Origin: Lampropedia aestuarii
Lineage (GTDB): Bacteria; Pseudomonadota; Gammaproteobacteria; Burkholderiales; Burkholderiaceae_C
DNA length: 64,000 nt
NCBI RefSeq assembly: GCF_004803635.1
Contig: NZ_SSWX01000009.1
Location: 62,001 to 126,000, forward strand
Reading direction: 5' to 3'
Notes under the pieces: model-generated
The model's input: the letters and a program-made list of their open reading frames with translations, nothing else
Databases searched by the model: none
Told to the model about the DNA's origin: nothing
Program-made: the position numbers and the translations under genes
Part shown: one piece after another, positions 57,131 through 64,000 of the stretch
Position numbering within the stretch: position 1 is the stretch's first letter
How the letters are laid out: each line of letters opens with the position of its first letter

Positions 57131-59199
57131 GTCTGGGGCTTAGAGGGCCAGCTCAGGCGTCGCCAGCGGCGCTTGAGCTCGGGCAGTGTCTCAGGAGAGT
57201 GGCGTGCATAACGGAGTGCATCCATCGCGAGCAACCATTGTGATACATCGGCAGCCGCATGCGGACCAAAAAACCCTTCTGCCGCTTGCGCCATGCGCGC
57301 TGGCGGTGTGTGGGCCGGCAGTTGCAAGCCTTGTTGCTGCAAACGCGTCTGGGTCAAAGTCAAGAGCTGCGCCCATGGATCGCGTGCCTGGCGCCGCCAG
57401 TACGGCCACACCAAATACAGCAAGCCGGTGGCGAGCACCAGGACCACGCTCAGCGTAGCCAATTGCAGCCAGTTCAGGCGCTGCAAGCCCAGGCTCTCCA
57501 ATAGCGACTGCTGGCTGCGCTGGTCGTAGTTCAGCACCCATTGGGTCCAGCGGTAGTCCATGGCGTCTTGGATGGCTTGCAAACGCGTGAGCCAGGGCAT
57601 GTCATTGCCCCAGGCTGCGGCGCGTGCGTCGCTGCCGCTGCTCTGCAAGGCTGCGGTTTGTGTCAGATTGATGCGCTGGGGCGCAATCGCCCCGGTGGGA
57701 TCAATGCGCACCCAGCCTTCGCGCGGCAGCCACACTTCTACCCAGGCATGGGCATCGGATTGGCGCACAATCAAGACCCCGTCGACTGGGTTGATTTCTC
57801 CACCTTGGTAGCCAGTGACAATGCGCGCTGGAATACCAGCGGCACGCATCAGCACCGCATAGGCCGAGGCGATATGCTCGCAAAAACCGCTGCGGTGCAC
57901 AAACCAGAAATCATCGGCAGTGTCTTCGCTGTAGAGCGGCGGCTGCAAGGTATAGCTGTAGTTGTCTTGGCGCAGCAATTGCAGCACATGCTCGACCAGT
58001 GCCCGATCTCGTTGCGATGCAGGGATTTGGGCATCTGCCTCGATGTTGGCGCGCAATTGTGCTGCCCATGTGCGGGTGCGCGGATTGTCGCTTTCTGGCA
58101 GCTGCAGGTAAGGCGCTAATTCTTGGGCTTGTGCTGCTTGTGCGTATTGCCCCTGTAGATAGCTCGTTGTCTGGTAGCGTTTGGCGCTGTTGAGGGGGCG
58201 GTAGCTATTCCATACCAGCTCTTGGTTGAGCATACTGGTGGCAGGCATGTCGGCGGCCCGTTCGGGGGCAGTGGGCATCCAGTCAAGCGGCAGCAGCCAA
58301 CGCTGGCCGTGCGCCTCCACGACAGATTCATAGCGCACGGGCTGGCCTTGTGGCACAAATGGGTTGCTATAGCTGCCAGCGGGCGCCTTGGCATTCACTG
58401 GGCCTGTATTAAGCGCCTGCCAACTGCGGCCCTGGATACGCGAGAGCACTGGCCCGCGAAAATACATTTGGGACTGCTCAGGCACAGGCGAGTCCTCGTC
58501 AAAGCGCACACGCAGTGCGATGGCGCGGCTTTGCGCCAGATCGGCTATCGTGCCGACCTCCATCGCGCCCGACAAGCCTGTACGGCCTTGCGTGGGCGCA
58601 TTGGGCACACCCCAGAGCGGCGCAAAGCGTGGAAACACCAGGTACAAGGTGGCAATCAAGGGCAGGCCAATGCCCAGTAGCAGCAGGGCGGACTTTGCCG
58701 ACTCCCAAAGCGGCGGCCTACCGACCGGCTTATGGGCATTGACCAAGGCGGTCAGCAAACCGCAGAACACCACCACCATCAGCAGCGCAACAAGCATGCT
58801 TTGGGCGAATAAGAAGGTGGTGACAATGCAGAAAAAACCCAGGAAAAACAGCACGAATGAATCACGCCTGGCCTGCATCTCCAGGGTTTTGAGTACCAAT
58901 AGCAGCAGCAGCATGGTCAGCGCAGCGCCAGAAATGGAGGCATTCGCAACCAGCTCGAAAGCGACTCCAGCGGCAGACAGCAGCAGCAAAACCACCAGTT
59001 GCCAGCGTTTGGGCAAGGCTTTGCTGCGCACAGTGAGGCTGATGCGCCAGCCCAGCAACAGCAGGGCAAAAATGGCTGTCCAAATGGGCAAGACACGGCT
59101 CATCTGCATGACCAGAATGGTCAAGACCGCCAGCAGGAATAAATCGTCGCGCGCTTGGCGTGAGAGCCGTTGGTGCCAAGGCAAGGTGGCTGTGGACAT
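57127..59199 (-). CDS. tgpA: Transglutaminase-like membrane protein TgpA
   Basis: 690 residues from ATG 59199. The first 180 residues form about six membrane helices. The periplasmic transglutaminase core has Cys in HRSGFCEHIASAYAVLMRAA, His in SDAHAWVEVWLP and Asp in WVRIDPTGAI. Another membrane helix (LVLATGLLYLVWPYW) and a DUF4129 tail follow. It lies with DUF58 and MoxR genes upstream, the usual TgpA cluster. The cellular substrate is unknown in general. Confidence 0.93.
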   Translation of the reverse strand: MSTATLPWHQRLSRQARDDLFLLAVLTILVMQMSRVLPIWTAIFALLLLGWRISLTVRSKALPKRWQLVVLLLLSAAGVAFELVANASISGAALTMLLLLLVLKTLEMQARRDSFVLFFLGFFCIVTTFLFAQSMLVALLMVVVFCGLLTALVNAHKPVGRPPLWESAKSALLLLGIGLPLIATLYLVFPRFAPLWGVPNAPTQGRTGLSGAMEVGTIADLAQSRAIALRVRFDEDSPVPEQSQMYFRGPVLSRIQGRSWQALNTGPVNAKAPAGSYSNPFVPQGQPVRYESVVEAHGQRWLLPLDWMPTAPERAADMPATSMLNQELVWNSYRPLNSAKRYQTTSYLQGQYAQAAQAQELAPYLQLPESDNPRTRTWAAQLRANIEADAQIPASQRDRALVEHVLQLLRQDNYSYTLQPPLYSEDTADDFWFVHRSGFCEHIASAYAVLMRAAGIPARIVTGYQGGEINPVDGVLIVRQSDAHAWVEVWLPREGWVRIDPTGAIAPQRINLTQTAALQSSGSDARAAAWGNDMPWLTRLQAIQDAMDYRWTQWVLNYDQRSQQSLLESLGLQRLNWLQLATLSVVLVLATGLLYLVWPYWRRQARDPWAQLLTLTQTRLQQQGLQLPAHTPPARMAQAAEGFFGPHAAADVSQWLLAMDALRYARHSPETLPELKRRWRRLSWPSKPQT

Positions 59200-59207
59200 G
59201 CGTTCTT

Positions 59208-60215
59208 TCAACTCAGGGCCAATGCTTTGAGGCATTGGTGTTGATGGGCCGGCCCTTGCGCGGGCTCAATGCTCAGATGGGGCAGGCGCAGGCCATAGCT
59301 GAGGCCTTGGGCCTCGGCACTCAGAACCCAGGCGCATAGGCGCGAGAGCACCGCCTCGGGTTGTTGCAAGCCGGTGGCCGCATGGTCCAACCACAGCTCG
59401 GTGGTGTTTTGCTGGGTTTGGTCGCGGCGCACCCAGTCGCCTGAGCCGGTCACCATGGCTGTGGCGGTTTTCTTCCACAGAATCGATTTGATCGGGTCGC
59501 CCCTCTGGTAGCTGCGAAAGCCTTCCATCTCAAACGAGGGTGAACGCGAAGAAGCCAGGCCCGCCTCGCCTGCCAGCCCGCTTTGCGCAATCGCAGGGGC
59601 ATTGGGCTCAGGCGTTGGATACACCAGCAGCTTGATGGCCGGTCGCCACAGCGACCAGACGCGAAAAGCCCCAATCGGGTAACGCGTCTCGATGGCAATG
59701 GTTGGGCCATCGTGCCAGCCGCGCGTGGGCATAAACAGCATCAATGCGGTGGATGCCACTTGTGCCTGCGGCACATTGACCACCACTTCTGCCGTGCCAG
59801 CGGCCGCGCCTTGCGCGGCCAGACCAATCGCGTAGCGCGAGCGCTTGCCCGGATGCTGAAGGTGTACCGGCAAGGCGGCGGCGGTGCCGGCAAATACGGG
59901 GGCAGGCTCATGCGTGCGCAATTCCAAGCCGCGCAAATTGCCGTGCGCCACCAGGATGCTGATAAAGGTCACGCCAGCGAGCATGAAGCAAAACAAAAAA
60001 CCCAGGTTGATTTGGTAGTTGATCGCGGCAACCAGCAGCAGCAAGGCCGTCAGGCCCAGCATCCAGCCGGCACGGCTGGGCAGCACATAAAGATTGCGCT
60101 GCGACAGCACCCAGTGGTTGCTGCGCGGCAGGCGCTGCTGCATCCACCGCTCAAAGCGACGGCGCAGCGGCGTCAAAGGGGAAAAGGCCGGTAATAAACG
60201 GCGTGGACTGGACAT
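59208..60215 (-). CDS. DUF58 protein
   Basis: A 335-residue protein with two membrane helices near residues 50-90 (MLGLTALLLLVAAINYQINL, FCFMLAGVTFISILVA). The DUF58 hallmark is RSYQRGDPIKSILWKKTA, and the domain is related to VWA. It starts 14 bases after the MoxR stop and ends 8 bases before tgpA. It probably works with the MoxR ATPase and TgpA at the membrane. Confidence 0.92.
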   Translation of the reverse strand: MSSPRRLLPAFSPLTPLRRRFERWMQQRLPRSNHWVLSQRNLYVLPSRAGWMLGLTALLLLVAAINYQINLGFLFCFMLAGVTFISILVAHGNLRGLELRTHEPAPVFAGTAAALPVHLQHPGKRSRYAIGLAAQGAAAGTAEVVVNVPQAQVASTALMLFMPTRGWHDGPTIAIETRYPIGAFRVWSLWRPAIKLLVYPTPEPNAPAIAQSGLAGEAGLASSRSPSFEMEGFRSYQRGDPIKSILWKKTATAMVTGSGDWVRRDQTQQNTTELWLDHAATGLQQPEAVLSRLCAWVLSAEAQGLSYGLRLPHLSIEPAQGPAHQHQCLKALALS

Positions 60216-60229
60216 AGGCAGCAGCCGTT

Positions 60230-61150
60230 TTAACGCAGGGGCGTGGCATGGACCATAGCGCGCACTTGCGCCGCGGCATTGAGGCCTGACTGCGCCAACG
60301 GCACCAAGCGGTGGGCAATGGTTTGCTCAATCGTGTCTTGCACGTCTTCGGGCGAGACGTGCTTGCGCCCCAGAATGAACGCGCGGGCCTTGGCCGTGCG
60401 CACGACGGCAATCGCTGCGCGCGGGCTCAGGCCTTGTACAAACCACTGGCCTGAGCGGCTGGCATCGACCAGATCCAGCACATAGTCGAGCAAGGCGGTT
60501 GAGGTGTGCACTTGCAACACCTCCTGCTGCAGCGCTTGTACCTGTTGCGCGCTCATTACCGCTTGCAGTTGCTGCAGATGCTGGCGGTGGCCATTGACGC
60601 TCAGCAGCAGGCGCTCGGCTTCGCGGTCGGGGTAGCCCAGCGAGACGCGCATCAAAAAACGGTCGAGCTGCGACTCGGGCAGTGGATAAGTGCCCAATTG
60701 TTCGCGTGGGTTTTGCGTGGCAATCACAAAGAAGGGTTGTGGCAGTGGGCGCGTTGCGCCTTCGGCCGAGACTTGCTGCTCTTCCATCGCCTCGAGCAAG
60801 GCGCTTTGTGATTTGGGGCTAGCGCGGTTGATTTCATCGGCCAGCAGGATTTGCGAAAAAATCGGCCCTGGGTGGAACACAAAGCTTTCCTGGCTGCGCT
60901 CATACACCGATACCCCAGTCAAATCACTGGGCATTAAATCGGCGGTGAATTGCACGCGCGCAAATTGCAAGCCAAAGGTGTATGCCAGGCCATGGGCCAG
61001 CGTGGTTTTGCCCACGCCGGGCACGTCTTCCAGCAGCAAATGCCCCCCGGCGAGCAAGCAGGTCACGCAGTCCAGCACCTGGGCATTTTTGCCAACGATC
61101 AAGGCATTGAGTTGTGAGAGTACAGAGTCGATTTGGGGGTTGATAGTCAT
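60230..61150 (-). CDS. MoxR-family AAA+ ATPase of the TgpA cluster
   Basis: A 306-residue AAA+ protein. Walker A is [15 protein letters not shown], Walker B is ILLADEINRASPKSQSALLE, and sensor 1 is FFVIATQNPREQLGTYPLPE. These are typical of the MoxR subfamily that pairs with DUF58 proteins. It heads the leftward MoxR-DUF58-tgpA-mltB operon and is distinct from the MoxR gene at 32506, which pairs with a CoxE-like protein. Confidence 0.94.
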   Translation of the reverse strand: MTINPQIDSVLSQLNALIVGKNAQVLDCVTCLLAGGHLLLEDVPGVGKTTLAHGLAYTFGLQFARVQFTADLMPSDLTGVSVYERSQESFVFHPGPIFSQILLADEINRASPKSQSALLEAMEEQQVSAEGATRPLPQPFFVIATQNPREQLGTYPLPESQLDRFLMRVSLGYPDREAERLLLSVNGHRQHLQQLQAVMSAQQVQALQQEVLQVHTSTALLDYVLDLVDASRSGQWFVQGLSPRAAIAVVRTAKARAFILGRKHVSPEDVQDTIEQTIAHRLVPLAQSGLNAAAQVRAMVHATPLR

Positions 61151-61286
61151 TTTGACGTTACAGTAATCATCACGTGTGAACGAGAGTGATGACAGGCTAA
61201 GTGAGGCACTTCACAGCACTGCGCGCCCTTAATGTAAGGGTTTGTGTGAATTGCCATAAGAAACTGGATTCTAAAGAGACAAGCCC

Positions 61287-62240
61287 ATGACCACTGGATA
61301 CATTACCCATCGCGATTGCTGGTTACATGATATGGGTGCCGCACACCCAGAGTGTGCGGCGCGCCTGGATGCGATTGAAGACCGCCTGTTGATGACAGGT
61401 GTGATGGATACACTGCGCCGCCTGGATGCGCCCAAGGCCTCGGTCTACGACCTGGAGCTGGCCCATTCTAGGCTGCATGTGGCAGCCATGCGTGGTCTGG
61501 ACCATATGATGCAAGACGAGTTGCAGGCCGGCGGCGATGGTTGTTCACAAATTGACACCGATACCGTGCTGTGCCCGCATACTTGGAATGCGGCCCTGCG
61601 CGCTGCTGGTGCGGTGCTGCTGGCGACTGACCAGGTGATGTCGGGGGCGCTTGACAATGCCTTTTGTGCGGTACGCCCGCCTGGCCACCATGCCGAGCGA
61701 GACAAGGCGATGGGCTTTTGCTTTTTCAACAATGTCGCCATTGGCGCCAAGTACGCACTCAACCGCTACCAGCTCAAACGCGTGGCGGTGGTGGATTTTG
61801 ATGTCCACCATGGCAACGGCACAGAAGACATCTTGGCGAGCGAGCCAAGGGCCTTGATGGTCAGTTTCTTCCAGTCGCCGTTCTACCCCAATAGCGGCGA
61901 GGTGGCCAAGGGCGAGAACATGGTCAATATTCCGGTGCCGGCCTACACCAAGGGCATGGACATTCGCGAGTTGATTGACATGCTGTGGCTGCCCAGGCTC
62001 GAAGCCTTCAAGCCCGAGATGATTTTCATCAGCGCTGGCTTTGATGCCCACCGCGATGACGATATGGGCCAGCTGATGCTCAATGAGAGCGATTACACCT
62101 GGATCACGCGGATGGTGATGGAAGTCGCCAGGCGCCACTCCAATGGCCGCGTGGTCTCCAGTTTGGAGGGCGGCTACGTGCCCGCTGCGCTGGCGCGCAG
62201 TGTCGAGGCGCATGTGCGCGTGTTGTCCGGCTTGGACTAA
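61287..62240 (+). CDS. Histone deacetylase-family deacetylase
   Basis: A 317-residue class II-like HDAC/acetylpolyamine amidohydrolase. The motifs RPPGHHAERDKAMGFCFFNN, VDFDVHHGNGTEDIL and SAGFDAHRDDDMGQL contain the His-His and Asp/His zinc-site residues. Bacterial members deacetylate polyamines, acetoin-like compounds or lysines. Zn-dependent hydrolysis is secure; the substrate is not. The enoyl-CoA hydratase gene follows 49 bases later. Confidence 0.94.
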   Translation: MTTGYITHRDCWLHDMGAAHPECAARLDAIEDRLLMTGVMDTLRRLDAPKASVYDLELAHSRLHVAAMRGLDHMMQDELQAGGDGCSQIDTDTVLCPHTWNAALRAAGAVLLATDQVMSGALDNAFCAVRPPGHHAERDKAMGFCFFNNVAIGAKYALNRYQLKRVAVVDFDVHHGNGTEDILASEPRALMVSFFQSPFYPNSGEVAKGENMVNIPVPAYTKGMDIRELIDMLWLPRLEAFKPEMIFISAGFDAHRDDDMGQLMLNESDYTWITRMVMEVARRHSNGRVVSSLEGGYVPAALARSVEAHVRVLSGLD

Positions 62241-62289
62241 TGGCGAAGGCGGCTGATCAGCAGCCCTGTTTTTAAAAGAAAGCAATGCA

Positions 62290-63066
62290 ATGAGTGACTC
62301 CTTATTGAATGTGGTGCGGCCACGCGCTGGCGTGGTGGAAGTGGTCCTGAACGATCCGGGACGTTTCAATGCGCTGGGCGGCGAGATGCTGGAGCAGTTG
62401 ATTGCCACCTTCAAAGATTTAGCGCTGGATGAATCCTTGCGGGCAGTGGTCATTGCCGGCAATGGCAAGGCCTTCTGTGCCGGCCATAACCTCAAGGACA
62501 TGGCCGCCCACCCCGAGTTGCAGTGGTACCAGGCCTTGTTTGCGCAGTGCACGCGCTTTATGCTGTCGATCCACCAGCTACCGGTGCCGGTGGTGGCCAA
62601 AGTGCAAGGCATTGCTACGGCTGCGGGCTGCCAGCTGGTCGCACAGTGCGACTTGGCTGTGGCCTCTGAAGAGGCGCGCTTTGCTGTCAGCGGCATCCAG
62701 TACGGCCTGTTTTGCTCAACGCCCAGCGTGCCTTTGGTGCGCAATGTGCCGCTGAAAAAAGCCATGGAAATGCTGGTGACAGGTGAGTTTGTCTCTGCCC
62801 AGGATGCCTTGCAGGCGGGTTTGCTGAATCGGGTGGTGGCCAGCGACGCGGTAGATGCCGAGGTTGAGCGCCTGCTCGATGCGATTGTGGCCAAACCGCG
62901 TATTTCGCTGGCGCGGGGCAAAGCCTTGCTGTATGCCCAAAAAGACATGGGGCTGGAGGCGGCCTACCAATTGGCGGCCCAGACCATGGCCATCAATATG
63001 ATGGACGCTGCCGCGCAAGAAGGCGCGCAGGCCTTTGCGCAAAAACGCCCGCCGCGCTGGGAGTGA
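62290..63066 (+). CDS. Enoyl-CoA hydratase/isomerase family protein
   Basis: A 258-residue crotonase. GNGKAFCAGHNLKDM and GIATAAGCQLVAQCDLAVAS form the oxyanion hole, and the start MSDSLLNVVRPRAGVVEVVL is typical. The second segment lacks the usual Glu (VSGIQYGLFCSTPSVPL), so hydratase activity is uncertain and an isomerase or other CoA reaction is possible. It appears co-directional with the HDAC gene. Confidence 0.88.
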   Translation: MSDSLLNVVRPRAGVVEVVLNDPGRFNALGGEMLEQLIATFKDLALDESLRAVVIAGNGKAFCAGHNLKDMAAHPELQWYQALFAQCTRFMLSIHQLPVPVVAKVQGIATAAGCQLVAQCDLAVASEEARFAVSGIQYGLFCSTPSVPLVRNVPLKKAMEMLVTGEFVSAQDALQAGLLNRVVASDAVDAEVERLLDAIVAKPRISLARGKALLYAQKDMGLEAAYQLAAQTMAINMMDAAAQEGAQAFAQKRPPRWE

Positions 63067-63193
63067 TGCTGGCTGCCAGCGTCGGTGACATTTTTTGCAG
63101 ATTGCGCTATGGCGCAACGGATAGGATATACAGCCCAACTGGTGGCGCTGCGCAGCGCCACCCATCCCAAGAAGTGTGGAGCTTTGCTTGCCT

Positions 63194-64000
63194 ATGTCTG
63201 ATCCCATCGCTGTGCCCGCTGCAGTTGCTGTTGATGCCCCGATTCCCTTGCTAGGCGAGGGCTTGGCAGAAACCTCATTGAAAGATTGGTTTGCACAATT
63301 TAGCGGCCCGCAGGTCCTGCTGGAGCTGGGCGTGATTGTGCTGGTGATTGCACTTGTCTGGTGGGGCTTGCGCAGCCTGCGCAGCGCCTTGCGCTACGAC
63401 AATCCAGACTCGGTGCTCTTTGGCAGCAAATTGGTCGATGGCGCCTTGTTTCCGCTGCTGAGCTTGCTGACGCTGTCCGTTTGCAGGGCGGCGCTGGCGC
63501 CTTACCAGAACGGATTGTTGCTGAGTTTGGCCATCCCTATCTTCACCTCCTTGCTGCTGATTCGCGTTGGCGTCAAAGTGCTTAAAGTCGCCTTCCCAGG
63601 CAAACGCTGGGTCGAGCCGGTCGCGCGCAGCTTTTCGTGGCTGATCTGGATGTGTGTGGTGCTGTGGATCATTGGGCTGGGCCAAACCTTGCTCAACAGC
63701 TTGGAGGCCATTCAATGGGGCATTGGTGGCAAGCAGGTCTCGGTCTTGCGGCTGCTGGAATCGGTCTTGACGGCGGGGCTCTTTTTGCTGGGCAGTCTGT
63801 GGCTGTCCTCTGCGCTTGAGAAAAAGCTGATGGCTTCGGCGACGACCACGCACTTGCCGGGTCGCAAAGGCTTTACAACCGCCTTGCGGGCCGTGCTGAT
63901 GTTTATCGGCTTGCTGGTGGCGATGAACATGGCCGGCATTGATTTGACGGCCTTGTCGGTGTTTGGCGGTGCGCTGGGCGTCGGGATTGGTTTGGGCTTG
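63194..64000 (+). CDS. MscS-family mechanosensitive channel, 3' truncated by window
   Basis: The open frame runs off the window; 269 residues are visible. After a short soluble start come several membrane helices (LLELGVIVLVIALVWWGL, LLSLAIPIFTSLLLIRVG, LIWMCVVLWIIGLG, VLTAGLFLLGSLWLS). The last visible stretch LSVFGGALGVGIGLGL is the start of the pore-lining TM3 of MscS proteins. The extra N-terminal helices suggest a larger MscS-like channel. Confidence 0.9.
   Translation, partial: MSDPIAVPAAVAVDAPIPLLGEGLAETSLKDWFAQFSGPQVLLELGVIVLVIALVWWGLRSLRSALRYDNPDSVLFGSKLVDGALFPLLSLLTLSVCRAALAPYQNGLLLSLAIPIFTSLLLIRVGVKVLKVAFPGKRWVEPVARSFSWLIWMCVVLWIIGLGQTLLNSLEAIQWGIGGKQVSVLRLLESVLTAGLFLLGSLWLSSALEKKLMASATTTHLPGRKGFTTALRAVLMFIGLLVAMNMAGIDLTALSVFGGALGVGIGLGL

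Noticed and set aside
60683-60692. GTGGATAAG inside the MoxR gene as a DnaA box
   Set aside because: It is an isolated near-match in coding sequence without other boxes nearby.

Overview
The window comes from the chromosome of a betaproteobacterium, most likely order Burkholderiales and Comamonadaceae-like. The clues are two Bug-type tricarboxylate receptors, the mnmG-rsmG-parA-hydrolase-parB order, an fnr/hemN pair, the dciA-M23 peptidase-secA block and moderately high GC. I do not name a species. No rRNA, CRISPR array, complete insertion sequence or prophage is visible. dnaA, dnaN and gyrB are not in the window.

The left 15 kb is the origin and segregation region. Genes mnmG, rsmG, parA, an RBBP9-like hydrolase and parB (cut by the window edge) run leftward. 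Three full-consensus parS sites and one weaker site lie at 1.7, 2.6, 4.4 and 7.5 kb. Perfect DnaA boxes cluster at 4.6 kb and from 12.2 to 14.6 kb. The outstanding feature is a duplicated origin module at 12.88-13.09 kb and 14.12-14.34 kb. Both copies place three DnaA boxes at offsets 0, 70/71 and 159, leave 14 bases, and then carry a DnaA-trio-like CTA/TTA repeat and a T-rich tract. They flank one flavin-reductase gene, giving a possible bipartite oriC. A third copy of the box geometry (0, 70, 159), inverted and without clear trios, lies at 42.2 kb.

Between parABS and the origin (4.7-11.9 kb) is a catabolic cluster: LysR and AraC regulators, an RraA-like aldolase, a NicC-like flavin monooxygenase, two Bug receptors and a glutathione transferase. 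From 14.7 to 36.4 kb follow fnr (4Fe-4S type) and hemN, an ABC-F ATPase, acetoacetyl-CoA synthetase, ilvA with an apparent leader-peptide and terminator region, an OsmC protein, an MFS transporter, ghrA, rarA, a pilin-like protein, serS, and a MoxR ATPase with a CoxE-like VWA partner nearby.

From 36.4 to 48 kb are an acetyl-CoA hydrolase/CoA-transferase, pdxST with divergent pdxR (operator repeats visible), an enoyl-CoA hydratase, a NUDIX hydrolase, an SDR, the GTPase YlqF, tRNA-Thr(UGT), and next to the tRNA a tyrosine-recombinase-like gene that seems to have lost catalytic residues. From 48 to 64 kb are dciA, an M23 peptidase, secA, a TSUP permease, a periplasmic binding protein, a MoxR-DUF58-TgpA-MltB operon, an HDAC-like deacetylase, a second enoyl-CoA hydratase and a partial MscS channel.

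A family of hairpin repeats ending in GAGCCTGTTC-type sequence is scattered through the window. The best copy is a perfect 47-bp inverted repeat beside the mnmG DnaA boxes; a second copy separates an FNR box from hemN.
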